A stretch of 64,000 nt of DNA from Amblyomma americanum. Lineage: Eukaryota; Arthropoda; Arachnida; Ixodida; Ixodidae. The position numbers were made by a program, and so were the translations under genes. The DNA lies in NCBI RefSeq assembly GCF_052857255.1, contig NC_135500.1, forward strand, positions 162,241,689 through 162,305,688, written 5' to 3'. Positions 11,031 through 23,322 of the stretch are shown in pieces. Numbering within the stretch: position 1 is the stretch's first letter; every line of letters starts with the position of its first letter. Below the pieces are notes generated by a model, which saw only the letters and a program-made list of their open reading frames with translations, did no database searches and was not told the DNA's origin.

Positions 11031-11585
11031 ACATATAATGTTTTCTGTTTATTTTGACAACTTGCAGGTAGCATGCACGTTATCTAGCGTGTCAGCTCTT
11101 TAGAGCGTAATGCAGTTTGCTCCAAATAAGCTATTAAAGTGTGCAGCGGAAAATCGATTCAAGTTTTGAGCATCAATATCAGTGCACTTTTTGCTCACTT
11201 AAACGAGGCGTGCAAAACTATCCAACGCTGCTCTGGATAAAATCATATTGCCAGCAAACCAAGACCACAAATTTCAAGGCGTTACTTTTTCAAAAAATCT
11301 CAACCCTCGCACATGTAACCTACTTCAGAAATAAAGCTTCTTTACACCTTCATGGACTAGACGTGCGTTCAGGAAAGTGTTGGAGGTGCAATAGGGCGTC
11401 CCTATTGCATATTTACTACTCTCCGATGCATTGTTAATTAAGTTAGGTTCACCAAGGATAAGATCACCAAGAAATCATGCCTGAAATGGTTGGACCCACT
11501 GCCTAACTCAATTGTAGGCCTATCAACCGGCGCATATAGATCTCTGGTAGCAAGCCTGTATGCGGAAATGAAACAAATCGCTTTT
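11031..11585 (+). pseudogene. Jockey-like LINE, C-terminal reverse transcriptase fragment
   Basis: In pieces across two frames the plus strand encodes NKLLKCAAENRFKF...SISVHF, matching the family's L..W..ENGF.FS..KT.CVHF. Near 11,480 it encodes CLKWLDPLPNSIVGLSTGAYRSLVASLYAEM, matching the ...LK.LDP.HH.GLRL..GAFRTSP..SLY.E end. The FADD block between the two LINE parts is lost. This gives a 3' limit of roughly 11,585 for the relic. Confidence 0.75.
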
Positions 11586-13729
11586 TAAAATTAAAAGCAG
11601 CATGCTCAATTGCTTCGAGGTAATGAGAATACAATCACTGCAAAAAGCACCTCTGCTAATCTGTCGTCACCAAATGTTCCTCCAAAACAATATCATGTAA
11701 TAAACCCACAGAAGACTGGCGGTTAGAAGTCTTTAAGCCATGAATTGAATTTCTTCTATACGCTACCAAATATTGCACATTAGCCCAACTCAGTGCCTTC
11801 ATACTAGAGCCCGCCTACAGTATGCGATATCAATGTAACACAGCTGCACAAAAAGCAACTCCAGAAGCTTATGTTACACAGTAATACCCGGCATTGTAAA
11901 TAAAATAAGAAAATATCACTGCATTTCATAAAGTTGGTAAAAAGACAATATTTCACAACGGAAGCGCCGTAAGGCAACAAAACTGAAAGAAAATAACAAG
12001 GTTACCGCAGTGCGCGTTATATTTTGCGGCTGAATGCTATGCAGTCAATGTTTATCGTGTGAAAATAATACATGATGAAATGAAAACAGTACTTTATACA
12101 CTGCCTCACTACGCATCCTAAACACACAACACCCCTGAAATTAAGTCGGGCTATTAATAGGCGGTATTATCTATAGAAAACCAACGAACACAAGTGAAGG
12201 AAAAAAAGGCAAATTATGCTGTATCCCGAGGCCTCTCCGTACCAGTAGGAATCAGAGACATGACATGGCTGCAACACGAAGAAAAAAAAGCACTACAGAA
12301 ACAAAACATGTCTTTAAAAGATTACGGGAAGTTGGTAGGTTATAACAGAAGAAGTAAATGGCAGAAAAAGCGAGACAGTGCGGTGAACAAGAAACTCCCA
12401 CTCAATAAATTTGATGATAGGCATACGTAAAGCATGAGGAAAGCGCGAACACTTCGTCAAAGTGATTTTATGCCGCCTGCGCAATGATCGCACCTATCTT
12501 GCACACAACGTTTTACTGACTAAACAGAACACACCAATATGTGAAGGGTACGGATACATTATCGCAGCAAACAATGCAATATGTACGCGCTAAAACTGCC
12601 GAAACTACGACGGAAGCATTTCGCTATCTCTTCCAATCTACACATTCCCTTTCATCTTAGCTTCCTCCTGAAAATAAACTATTTTTCTTAACACTGCGTA
12701 CTTCATTTCCTTAGCAAATATTCTTTAGCTAAATCGCCTGTTTGGCTCATGATAGCCTAAGCTGTTCATGCGCCATAAAACGCAACACTACAAAAAAGTG
12801 AAAACATATATTCTCCAGGGTAACAAGAAATATGATGCAAAGAAAGAAAATCAGGATGGCTAAAGTGTTTTGCAAGCTGTTCGTTCTCCTCATCGCATGC
12901 TAAAAAGGAAGCACGCCGGTTTTCTCTAAATATATTGTAAGAAAGAAACGGAGCAGCCAGCAACGCTCGACATTTTAGACTTCTCTCAGAATTCGCTCTA
13001 AAGCCCGGTAAACATCTGTCGGAACATGATAGTGCCAAGTTTACGCATCCTTACTGCACTTCAAAAAGTTCGGCAAAAAGGAACCACTAAATAACACAAA
13101 AAGTTACAATAAAGCTTGAAAAGCGTCTGAATCGGATAAATCTGAGAGTTTCCTTCGCTTCCGGGCGTCTGGAATTCACAATGGCGTAGCTGCCGTGATG
13201 TCGAGCATAAAACGTCCACTTTCGGCTTCAGAACGTTTTTTCGCTATATTTTTATTTTCTGGCATTTTTTAACGCCGTGTGGACTTCTGCCTGCTCCTGC
13301 CAATTTTCTATTGCCTGTCCACGTGTTGCATTCCTTTCTTTTTCGATTCTTCTCTGTCTGCTCGGGAATTCGTGTGCAAAAGGCCAAGTTTTGCTGACGT
13401 CTTGTGCACAGTGCTTTGAAGGTAAACATGCTCGGTGGTTACGTTAGATGTTGAGATTTCAAGGTTGGTTCCAGTTTCTTTGCGCCCATGATTACTGAAT
13501 CTGGAAAGCACACCCGTTTGAGCACTTCGTAATTAGTGCTCTGGTGAAAGAAAAACTGCGTGATGCTTCACGATTCAAAACAGAATTATCACGCGTTATC
13601 ATACAGGCAAAAAAGAAAGTAACAGTTGAAAACAGCTGAAGAGCAGCCACAAAGAAAATTTTGTGTACTTTTGACATCATTGTTTTGAAGTTATCTAATC
13701 AGGAATACAGCACAATGATCACAGTACTG
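11586..13729. other. No gene recognised
   Basis: AT-rich. One 78-codon plus-strand frame (12,194-12,430) is lysine-rich and unrecognised. A 90-codon minus frame (12,766-13,038) is also unrecognised. Low support for either being coding. Confidence 0.5.
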
Positions 13730-13755
13730 TTTTTTTTTTTTGGGGGGGGGGGGGG
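13730..13755 (+). repeat. T12-G14 homopolymer junction
   Basis: Twelve T followed directly by fourteen G, then GAGAGGGAGGGG. Simple sequence with no other assignment. Confidence 0.9.
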
Positions 13756-13819
13756 AGAGGGAGGGGTCTCCATTTTATGGGAAAACGGTTTTATGTGCAA
13801 TTAAAATTTTGTTCACTAA

Positions 13820-14397
13820 GGGCCGGGATACATGGAGCGTTTTCTGGGCAATTTTCGCCCGGCGGCGCGCATTTGACGCCCGGCCTCGAAAAAAACATCC
13901 GCCGCAGGCCATCTGGCACTGCCAGATATTGACGCGCTGCGTCCGGCGAGACCGGAAGCGGCAGCCGGACAGAGCCAATAGCAGCGCAGAAAACCCGCGC
14001 TTCCGGTTTGGCCGCCTCCACCGCCCCCGCCGTCAACATGGCCGCCATGGTTGACGAGCACTGCTGTGTTTATTGCACGGAAATGTTATTATCGTGAAAA
14101 TAAACACTTCACCAGACATGACATGTCACATTTTTTTGGAGAACACGACCGAATCTTGAATCGAAATGACCACTTTTTCTCCCTGAACCGAAGGTGCCGA
14201 AGAAAACCGCAGCCGATGGTAGCCACGGCTGAGCGGGCATCGAAAGGTACGCGACCGCATGCATTCGAGCACGCAAAACCTTTTAGATATCTTTGCACGC
14301 GTGCTGCAGTCAGTACAGTGCTGTCTAAATGAACAATTTCGTTATTCGGACAGAGGAGTCAGCATCGCTGCTCTCAAAGAGCTCCTCGCGCAATGGT
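13820..14397 (+). repeat. Left arm of fold-back element
   Basis: Runs from the GGGCCGGG terminus to CTCCTCGCGCAATGG. It pairs with 14,496-15,076, with scattered substitutions and small indels visible by eye. Confidence 0.85.
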
Positions 14398-14495
14398 ATT
14401 TGCCACTTGTTGATCACATTGCTTTCGCGCTGAGATACGCGGCGGCGGGCTGCCGCCTTTTCGCTTCATGTATCACCGGCCGGGCGTCGCGCCGC
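14398..14495. other. Loop of fold-back element
   Basis: 98 bases of unpaired sequence between the arms. It contains its own small GC palindrome around GGCGGCGGGCTGCCGCC. Confidence 0.75.
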
Positions 14496-15076
14496 CATTG
14501 AGCGAGGAGCTGCTTGAGAGCAGCGACGCGGACTCCTCTGTCAGAATAACGAAATTGTTCATTTAGACACCACTGTACTGATTACAGCACGCGTGCATAG
14601 ATATCTACAAGGTTTTGCGTGCTCGAATGCATGCGGTCGCGTACCTTTCGATGCCCGCTCAGCCGTGGCTACCTACCATCGGCTGCGGTTTTCTTCGGCA
14701 CCTTCGGTTCAGGGAGGAAAAGTGGTCATTTCGATTCAAGATTCGGTCGTGTTCTACAAAAAAGTGACATGTCATGTCTGGTGAAGCGTTTATTTTCACG
14801 ATAATAACATTTCCGCGCAATAAACACAGCAGTGCTCGTCGGCTATGGCGGCCATGTTGGCGGCGGCTGCGGCGGCTGCGGCGGCCAAACCGAAAGAGCG
14901 GGCTTTCTGCGCTGCTATTGGCTTGCTCCGGCTGCCACTTCCGGTCTCGCCGGACGCCGCGCGTCAATATCTGGCGGGGCCAGATGGGCGGCGGCGGGCG
15001 TTTTTTTCGAGGCCGGGCGTCAAATGCGCGCCGTCGGGCGAAAATCGCCCAGAAAACGCTCAATGTATCCCGGCCT
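14496..15076 (-). repeat. Right arm of fold-back element
   Basis: Inverted copy of 13,820-14,397. Starts with CCATTGAGCGAGGAGCTGC and ends with the CCCGGCCT terminus. Confidence 0.85.
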
Positions 15077-15227
15077 TAAGACGGCATCACGCCAGAGCGT
15101 GCACCTGAAGTTTCATCGGGAGCCACTACTGTACGAATACACCATATTTCAAGCAACACGTTTGTGTTATAGATGCAAGTTTTCCTTCCCACCGATGCCT
15201 GAGATGTTAATCCTTTATTTTCTATGC

Positions 15228-15246
15228 AACCGCAGCGATGTCTTAA
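15228..15246 (+). mobile_element. 5' head of a SINE split by a DNA element
   Basis: ACCGCAGCGATGTCTTAA matches the start of a second-family SINE head (GCCGCxGxGGTGxCTCAG). It ends at the TTAA where the inserted element starts. The rest of the SINE continues at 16,474. Confidence 0.6.
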
Positions 15247-16469
15247 AGGGGCCCCGAAACACATTTTCAGTGCATTGTTTTGCCTGCTGATTGCATAGAA
15301 TGAGTTATAGTGATGCTATTAGCATCGGCCGTACCGCGTATACTGTGGTTTTTAATATTTTAATTAGCTCGCAAAAACAAATTCGTGGCGCTGACGGTAT
15401 CACCATACAGTGGCGGTTTTTAGCAGCGGATATGACATCACTTTGCACTAGCTTGATGATTGGACAAAGAGTAAATATACTGCGAATTGGGTTAATAACT
15501 AGAGATACGTTCTGTCAAGTTTTTGTGTTTTATATTACATTAACAAAACTAGCTTGTTTGCCCTAGATAAAAGCACTGTAAATCAAGTAAAACAAAAACA
15601 TGCCACCTTAGGCACTGGCTACATTTTACATCGAAGGACTTTGCGCCTCTCTGTAAACATCCAACGACCTAGCACTAAACACTTATGGCTACTCTCTATG
15701 TATCTGAGAGCGGCCTTGCGGAATCGATCCGATCAAGCCAATGGTCTCTATAAGCGTTCGTTTCGGCCCCATGGAAGGATGTGTTCGTTTCACATTTAGC
15801 AGGCAGTGCGCATCGTCAGTTTGTGCAGAATCACCGGGTTGTGGCGTCACATGGCGCCACGTTCCCGTCAACAGCGCGCGCTCCTTGCTCGCCGTGGCCA
15901 ACCAGCGCGCTAGGATCGACTATAGAGCGACGGGCGATGGTTGGCGGTAAGCAGTAGCGGTACGCGCTATGCTAAACGTGTCTTGATATCTTACGCAGGC
16001 TGTAAGAGCGTCGCAGTATCTCGCGCTCGAGTTCGGATCCATAAGTAAGGGAACGTCACTGATCAGTGCTCTCTTCTGCGCCGTCGACGCGACGGTGAAG
16101 TATCGCTGGGTCAGCTGGGCGTTCACATGGTTGTTGTAACCATGCAAACGGCACTGCTAGCCTTGACATGAACGAGTTAGAGAGAACAGGCAACCATGGA
16201 GGGCAAACTTCCGCCACGTACTAAGATAGGCTGTTTTGATTGGTCACCCTGGGTGTCGTCATTGGGAGATAGAAAAGGGAATGGGAAGCTGCGCGAAAAT
16301 CGAGTTGAGGGCAGCATTTTGTTTGCTTGTATTTTGAAATTTCTTCATTGATTAACTCCTGTTCCTATGCATCAATTCTCGTAATTCTTTTTTAGTCAGC
16401 ATCTGTGCGACATAAAGAATCCATCTGAAGCGTAACCGGCATCCGTTCAAGCGGTGTTTCGCAGCCCCT
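15247..16469. mobile_element. TTAA-flanked non-autonomous DNA transposon
   Basis: The termini are AGGGGCCCCGAAACAC at the left and GTGTTTCGCAGCCCCT at the right, imperfect inverted repeats of about 16 bases. A TTAA lies on each side (15,243-15,246 and 16,470-16,473). TTAA duplication with short inverted repeats is known for piggyBac and Kolobok superfamilies, and I cannot decide between them. No transposase is encoded. The insertion site is a SINE head, and joining the flanks at one TTAA restores a SINE-like A box, which supports the boundaries independently. Open frames inside are short and unrecognised. Confidence 0.75.
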
Positions 16470-16473
16470 TTAA

Positions 16474-16692
16474 TGACTATGCCTTTCGACTGTTGTTCCC
16501 AATCTCATGAAATTGAACCCTTTCCCGGCTGGCATATTCCAACGGCGGTGAGATTCAAAAACGCCTGTCTGCTGTACGATGTAAATGTACTTCAATGAGC
16601 CGCAGGGGTTCAGAATTAATCTCAAGTCCTGCATTGTGGCGTGTCTCATTAAATATGCGCAGAATTAGGACGTTAAACCGCCTCTATCATAA
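16474..16692 (+). mobile_element. Main body of the split second-family SINE
   Basis: Starts TGACTATGCCTTTCGACTG, corresponding to the SINE's TGGCTATGGCGTTCGACTG, then a B-box relic GAAATTGAACCC. Later blocks CCCGGCTGGCA, CAGGGGTTCAGAATTAATC, GTCCTGCATTGTGGCGTG and GGACGTTAAACC follow the order of the tick SINE body. It is diverged but complete once joined to 15,228-15,246. Confidence 0.65.
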
Positions 16693-16999
16693 CCTAACTT
16701 TCGTATGCCTGCTTTGAGCTTGAAGCAAGGTGTTATCACGTACCAGCAGTTAGTTTTTAAGTCGCACTTTCTTGAAAATGTAGCAAGAATGGTAAATGTA
16801 CACTTGTAGTAACTCTTTATTCCACCTTTATTCAGCAATCTCACGATAGTCTTACACGTGAACAGAAGTCAGAAGGAAGCAGAGTGTAGAATAGCACCTT
16901 CACAGCAGCCATAGCCCTCTATTAAAGATCTAATAAAATCACAGTAAGGAAAACTCTCGGATAGGAATAGCAGTTTATGATAGGCAGCCAGCTTTGTAA
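16693..16999. other. No feature recognised
   Basis: AT-rich sequence without a supported gene or repeat. Confidence 0.5.
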
Positions 17000-17330
17000 G
17001 GGGTAAGAGAATAAATTTACTTATAGTAGGTAGTAGCTACTGATCCAGGCCACGAGAGTGAAATAAAACAAAGAATAAGAATGGGGTGCAGTCCATTTGC
17101 TAGACGCTCTCAGATTATGAATTCCAGTGTACCAGTATCCCACAAGAGGAAAGTATACAAGAGTTGTAACTCGCCTTTGGGGCAGAATGATATTGACGCC
17201 CGAAAAGATTTTAACTGAAATTGAAAAGAGCGCAGTGAGCTATTGAAAAGAAAATTATGATGATGGAGGTGACAAGAAGTTTGTCCCACCGACGTCTGTG
17301 AACTATTTTGGAAACACTTTCGTGTGAGCC
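17000..17330 (+). pseudogene. RTE LINE fragment, C-terminal reverse transcriptase
   Basis: Short blocks match the RTE segment that follows the catalytic core. TACTGATCCAGGCCACGAGAG reads TDPGHES in one frame (family TADPxHES). AGAATGGGGTGCAG...CGCTCTCAGATTATGAATTCC then matches RMGWxAFxRRSxIMNSS, and AGGAAAGTATACAAGAG matches RKVYxSC. Frames change between blocks. This is a third, very short copy of the family also seen at 5,030-7,180 and 32,435-33,252. Confidence 0.6.
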
Positions 17331-20289
17331 GATTGTAAAACCGCCCATATCGAACGACGCATTATAGAGGGTTGCTAAATGGCTGTTATTAATAAATAAG
17401 AAATAACTCGTTTAATTAGCGCTCGCATTTCATACATATTAATGAACCGCACCTCATCAGAATCACGGTTTATTTCCCATCCGCTCCTGATTTCTGTATC
17501 TCCTTGTAGTCATTCTTTATAAAGTTGTCAGAAATTTTTGCCGGATAATATGGCAAACGAATTTGAGCTTATTATATACTACAACAAGGTTCTCCGCAGT
17601 GCCATGTACCAGCTACCAACAGTACGCTCTAATTGTGGCAAACAAGCTGGTGTTTTTCATGCATCAACTAATTTAAATCAGCTCCCTAATAATATTAATC
17701 GCCCTTCATCGTTTGGTATTTTAAAGGCGAACTACAATCCCTTTCTTAGGCTTTCTTATGACTGCTTATTGATAATATGCAACCCTTATTTCTGCACTGT
17801 TGCTTTATTTCATTTCACATCACAAAGACTTTCTTTGCATTTTGAGAGCCAACTACTGTCCTTGTTCCGTTTCTTATTTGCTCTATTGGTTAAAACTTCC
17901 TATATAAGGTCCCGATACAGCATTCGTTCTCTGCGACCTAACCCCCCCCCCCCTCTTTTACAGTAACTTTATATTTATATTATTTATACTCACTAATGTA
18001 CCAATTTTACGGCTCAATAAAGCTTCTAATTCATCATGAAGAAATAGATTCTGCTCTCTACAACGGGTTTGTCTTTGTTCCACAGTATCACTACCTTTGT
18101 TTATTTTTCTTTGCCCTTGTGAATGAAACATTAATATACTATCTGCCTTCAAGAAAACTAAGTCGGAACACAGTGCTCGGTTGTTCTCTTCGTTCTTTCA
18201 TATATAAAAGAACCCTGACAGCAATCGAACCTACAAACCTCCTTTGATGCTCGCTTAAATCAAGTGTTTGCAATCTCGTTTTACGAGATGTATGTACATA
18301 AACTAGACCGGGAGAAATAAACAACACGATCGTAAGTTATTTACACAATAAATTATTTTCTGTTCCCTGTAGAAGTTTTTATTAAATGGAAAAAAGAACA
18401 GTGCACTCGATTTCTCAGCACCGAAATGTCTCCATGGTACGATTCCAGCACTGCAAAGTTCTATGTAGCAGCCCGCAAACCTTTTTGACGCCAAAGCTGA
18501 GTTTTGGCGTGTTCAAAAAGAAATTACTTCCGTCATAAAAGCCGGCATTGCTGGTTCTAACAAGGCCCGAATGATGGCTGTGTTGGCTGTGAATTTTCTT
18601 TGGTTCTCGAGATAAAATACTCTGCATGAGAAGGCACAAGGAAATAGACTTCTTTGGTTAAAATATTGTTTCTGCAACGATACATGCACGATAATTGGCA
18701 AAATCTGCTGAAATGCCAAAACACACGTGAACGAAACAGGGTCGCCCATTCCTTCGCAGGTTTCAACCCCTTAATTTGCTAGCGCTACCTGGACAGCGAG
18801 AGCGGAATTCGTGTGTGCTGCTTTAAAACGGTGTCTTTTAAGGGTTCCCTTCTATCACACGCTTTTACCTGTAAACGTTTGTCACACGTGCTACTTCTCA
18901 CTTGCGCGTTTTCTCTCATATTTGCAGAGAAAATATAGCCGCAGCGAAAGAATTAGTTTTTTTTTATTCTGTTACGGAGCTCAAGTTACTGAAGCCATTT
19001 CAGGAGAGCTGAGCGCATGCTATGTAAGGGGTGGACTTCAATACACAAGCTGGTTTTCAAATCCATAAAATTTCGTCTCAAGATTTGTTCTTACTTGTGC
19101 AATCGGTAAAACAATGCTCAAAATACAGCATGCGAAAGCAAAGACACAAGGAATCAGATACTACAGGAATCAGAAAGCTAGCCAGAAAAAATTTCACCGC
19201 GCCAAGAAACGACTAACATACACAGGGTCTTAAGAGAAAGCCTTGCTCAACCGCCCATACTAACTGTTTCTGTTTATGTTAGATACCTATTACTCTTTAT
19301 CCAAATATTTTCTGCACTACGTATTAGACTGTGCTGAAGCTGCCAACTTTCCCACCATCTTAGGCAGCATTTGGTAGGCCGTTTTTTTTCTTTTCCTGCA
19401 CCATCGGACTTTCCCCGACTACGTTAGTGAATTTCATATCAGTTCGCCTGTGTTTTCTTTTCTTGAGCGTTTTATCTATTCGGCACTCATGGGACCAGTA
19501 AAATTATGGCAGAAGAGGAGCGCAGAGACCAAAGTGTGCCTTCATTCGCCCATACCGAATTCTCTCGGGGAGGACTTGTCCGCAATTGTCTCTGGGACAT
19601 TATCGGCGGCGCTCAAACGAGGAGACAAATTTTAGCCGGCCTAATTGCCCAGGTCCTTGATTCCCTAGAGCGTACGTGGCGCTGGTGGCCAGTTCCTCGT
19701 CGAAATGCTGAGAGAATTAGGACCACCGCCAAGGCCTGTAAGGACTGCATGCGAAAAAAAAAGGTATAAGGGTCACGATAACTACGGGATATAAGAAAAG
19801 GCGAGAGGAAACACTTGTGGTCAGGACCTCAGCCGTAATTACTTGGAATAGGTTGATGTCTGAATCAGCTCATTTACAGCCATTGCTAGGTGTGTCTTGT
19901 TTTCTTCCGCACCTCAGATTATTTCGAATGGTTTTAGCGTCAGCATCAACCAGCGTTTTATTGTAAAGGTGTTTTTTTTTCATGCAATGTGGCAGAAACG
20001 AACAATCCAACAGAGAAAACATACAACAGGGCAGCAAGGCCATTGGTGATATTTGTCTTGTTGTAGCTGTGCTCATTTCTATTGATTTATTTAAAATTGA
20101 CATCATGTTGTGAAAGTTATCGTTTTACACTGCGCGCAATTGTTATCGCTTCATTTGCTGAAAAGTTATTTTGGAAGAAAATTTACACCTCGAGCCCTAC
20201 ATCTTTTCTTTAGCGGCCGTAGCATTTTGTCCTGTTTCACTCAATAGGAGCAACTTCAGCATGAATTTTTAGTGGATTATTCTTTGTAG
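17331..20289. other. No gene recognised
   Basis: Includes a 142-codon plus-strand frame (17,538-17,966) rich in Leu/Phe/Ser and ending in the 12-C run at 17,942-17,953, which argues against coding. A locally GC-rich stretch at about 19,490-19,750 has two overlapping plus-strand frames, and neither is recognisable. Several other short frames overlap on both strands. Confidence 0.5.
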
Positions 20290-20620
20290 GGTGCCTATAG
20301 GTGGCAGGTGACCACACCTTGGTCACGTGACCTTCTCACGTCAGCACAACTTACCCGCCAGATTGTGAGCAAACTGCTCACAATCTGCATCCCACAGGCC
20401 CCATCGATGGGAGATAAAACCATCACAGGGCAATGGCGCCTTACTTAACCGCGTTACCGCAGCGCCGGGAGTCGTTTGGCAACTCCGGGATCCATGAATG
20501 TAAAATTGAGAATAACCAATTTCGCTCGCAGAACCGCGAGCATTGGTATCCAAACAATCACTCTCGCATAGGCTCCGACACCCACAAAAAAAAAAACGGA
20601 CATGCACCATGAGCTGCACG
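20290..20620 (+). repeat. GC-richer repeat-like block with a perfect hairpin
   Basis: GGTGGCAGGTGACCACACC and GGTCACGTGACCTTCTCACG resemble parts of the interspersed repeat at 62,565-62,960. A perfect 12-bp inverted repeat, AGATTGTGAGCA and TGCTCACAATCT, lies at 20,360-20,371 and 20,375-20,386 with a 3-base loop. Membership in the repeat family is uncertain. Confidence 0.35.
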
Positions 20621-23235
20621 CAGACAGCCGCCTAGCCAGAATTCTGCACCTATTCAAAAAACTCGAACGCACTGAATCTGAGTATATCTCAACTTTATTC
20701 ATTTATTCAACACACAGCAATACACAACGGGAAGTAAACAGTACAAGAGAATCGTACTTCTGTCTGTGGTGATAAATTGACGATGCAAGATACATATTAA
20801 AGCTAAACATTACATATCTGCTGCCGAACTCTAAACCCTTTTTATAACCTATTGATATAACATTAAAGAAAGAAATAAAAATGCACGCATATTTTTTCAT
20901 GTACCGGCTGCTACAAACTCCTCAAGTTGTGAATCAAACTTTCATGGTTTTGTAGTCTTGGCGATCTCTTTCGGTAACCGTTTCCTTTCGCTAATGGGCA
21001 AGTGCGAAAATGAAAAGCGATTTACCTCATCGCGTGACAACGCACTGAGATAAATCTCAGTGCGTCAGAGAGGAAATTTGAGATGCTGGTTTAAAAAACG
21101 CTGCAGTATAGGTATTCAGATTATGATAAATCTGAATGAAGAAAATAAAATAGGATAATTTAAGTCTGCTATCTAAAGAAAGAAGTTTGATATTTCTTTT
21201 AATTTGAGAGATATGAACATCGCCGTGAGCTAACCCGGCCAGCCTTATTTTGCTGAGGTTCTAGCTTCTTTATAAGATATACGTGATGGGGACTCCCTAT
21301 GAACGATGCATAGTCTAATTTAGAGCGAACTAATCAAATATAAGCAAGAAGACTTGTGTTCCTGTTTGCTTCAGGAAGTATCGACGAATCAATCCGAGTG
21401 TTCTGTGGGTGCTGGCTAGTGTGTTTTTATATTGCGAACAGTCAACGATAATTTGGGGGTTAGGTAGACACCCAAGTTCTTAAAGGAAAGTGCTTATTTT
21501 AACGCTTTATTTGTGTTCTTAAAGAGCAATAGTTCTACGCATTTACTAAATCTTGTGACCTTAGTTTTGTTTTGTGTTAATGGTCTTACGCGAAGCTCGG
21601 CACCATTCCCCTAGTTCCTGTAGATCATACTAAAAATTTAGCAGCATAGTTATGTAATGAGTGATAGGTAACTAGATGATCGGCAAAGAGCCTCCGGGCA
21701 AATTTATGTAAATTATAAAGCTGTATCCTAAATGTATTAACCTATGTAGCAGAAACCTTGAAATAAACGAAAAATGTGCGTCCTGGGGCCACCTGGTGGC
21801 AATATTAAAGCGGTCGATGCGTCAAGCCATGCAAAAATATGGAGTCATTTAACAGTAGAACCACTCAAAGCAAGTGCAAGCATCCCGTATTCGATGTTCT
21901 TAGCCTCTCACGTGTTTTGCCATTCACGTATGTTGCCGAAAAGCATCGAGCAACATATTAAATATGTCATGAGAAGGCTCTCTGCATTCGTCGATTCTTT
22001 AGTTTGTAAAACTCTCCCGGTTAGAAAAAGTGCATAACAAAGTATCACCAAAATAAATAATATTATTCTCATAACAAATAATGCGCAAAATAGAAAGATG
22101 TGCCGAATATTGCTGTAATCCGAGTAATATATTGGGAGCTCCCGTGAACAGTTCCTATCCAACACAGTATTGCTCATCTCCTGAAGCCAACCGATACAGG
22201 GCACGTCCCGCATATTCCAGCCGTTCTGGCTGATGGGGCGACTCTCACAACACAGCCATTTCTGTGTTCATTCAATGGGCAGGTAAAGGCCAGAGGTAAA
22301 GAGATTCTCACACTGCCTTAGGCAATGGCAGACCATTTAGAAAGCTCTTGTCCTAAGCAAGAATAACCTCTAAAGGAAAAAAAAAACAGCAGTCGAGGCA
22401 AAGTTGCCTGACCAGTCCCCTGGAGTATAATCAATGCATGGAGCGCAAACTATGTATTGTTATTTTTTTAGCAAAATGCCATCTCCTTGGCCCTTCTGAT
22501 CCAATCGATTGACAAATAATTTTTCTGCATTGCCCTCTCCTGCTTCCGATTTTGATGTTTGCCTCCATGGCACGTGGCTCTCGTATCCGGCTGCCAGCTC
22601 GAAATATATACAGGAGACAACATGAGGCATTGAGAGAGGATAAGCACTAATATGTTTCTGCCGCTAGTCGTGGTTTCGTGAGATCCGGTAGCTTGTCGCC
22701 AGCTGCGTGAAAATTATGTTTTTATGCGAACCAACTTAGTCCATTTATATCTGGAGCATCGACATAATAGAGCAGGAGGAAAACTGCAGCCTTGTTTCAA
22801 AGCACGTGTGGTTATCCATGGCCCAGTTTTTGTTTCCTCTTGTGCTGCAAAAAATTAACGCGCATAAAGGTCACAAAAATACCGGCTCAGAACGCATGCA
22901 ACGATGTGCGGTAAAGAAGTATGAAGTGGAACGACTGAAGATAGTTGCGGTAAGAATATCCGGAAAGAAACAAGTGTGCGGTAAGAATACCTGGATTTTA
23001 AATTATTTACACTTCAAGTTCAAGCGCCCTATAGCCTACAGTAACACTGAAAAATAAAAGTATGGATTGCCACTTTTACTTTGTAATCGTGTCTCAGTTT
23101 CCTTACACGACAGAAAATCGTAACGATGCCCTACGCGAGCCGCTTTGGGCTTTCGGGTGGCTCTTGCTATAATCCGTAGTGCATAAATGAGATTAACATT
23201 GTACTTCTTCCAATCTTCTAGTGGTTTCTTCTGAT
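20621..23235. other. No gene recognised
   Basis: AT-rich DNA with short frames, the longest being 101 codons at 21,908-22,213 minus. No recognisable domain or repeat family. Confidence 0.5.
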
Positions 23236-23322
23236 ATTCTATTAGCATTCTATTCTATTATATTCTTATTAGCATATTCTTAGTAGCATTCTATTATATT
23301 CTATTAGCATATTTTATTAGCT
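23236..23322 (+). repeat. Degenerate AT-rich tandem repeat
   Basis: Units of the type TTCTATTAGCA and TTCTTATTAGCA recur about seven times with small length changes. Confidence 0.7.

Larger units (their letters stand above)
13820..15076. mobile_element. Fold-back DNA element with about 580-bp inverted arms
   Basis: The ends read GGGCCGGGATACAT at the left and ATGTATCCCGGCCT at the right. The two halves are inverted copies of each other over nearly their whole length. TAA lies immediately outside each end (13,817-13,819 and 15,077-15,079). A 3-bp TWA duplication and GGG-starting termini fit PIF/Harbinger-type DNA transposons; that assignment is an inference. There is no transposase. All open frames in it (for example 14,659-15,063 minus) lie within the arms and mirror each other, so they are not genes. 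It is richer in GC and CpG than the flanks. Confidence 0.85.

Noticed and set aside
14659..15290. 134-, 101- and 152-codon frames
   Set aside because: The first two lie in the fold-back arm and mirror frames in the other arm, and the third only runs past the arm's end. GC-rich repeat sequence lowers stop frequency.
17538..17966. 142-codon plus-strand frame
   Set aside because: Low-complexity Leu/Phe/Ser composition typical of AT-rich DNA. It runs into a 12-C homopolymer and has no domain.
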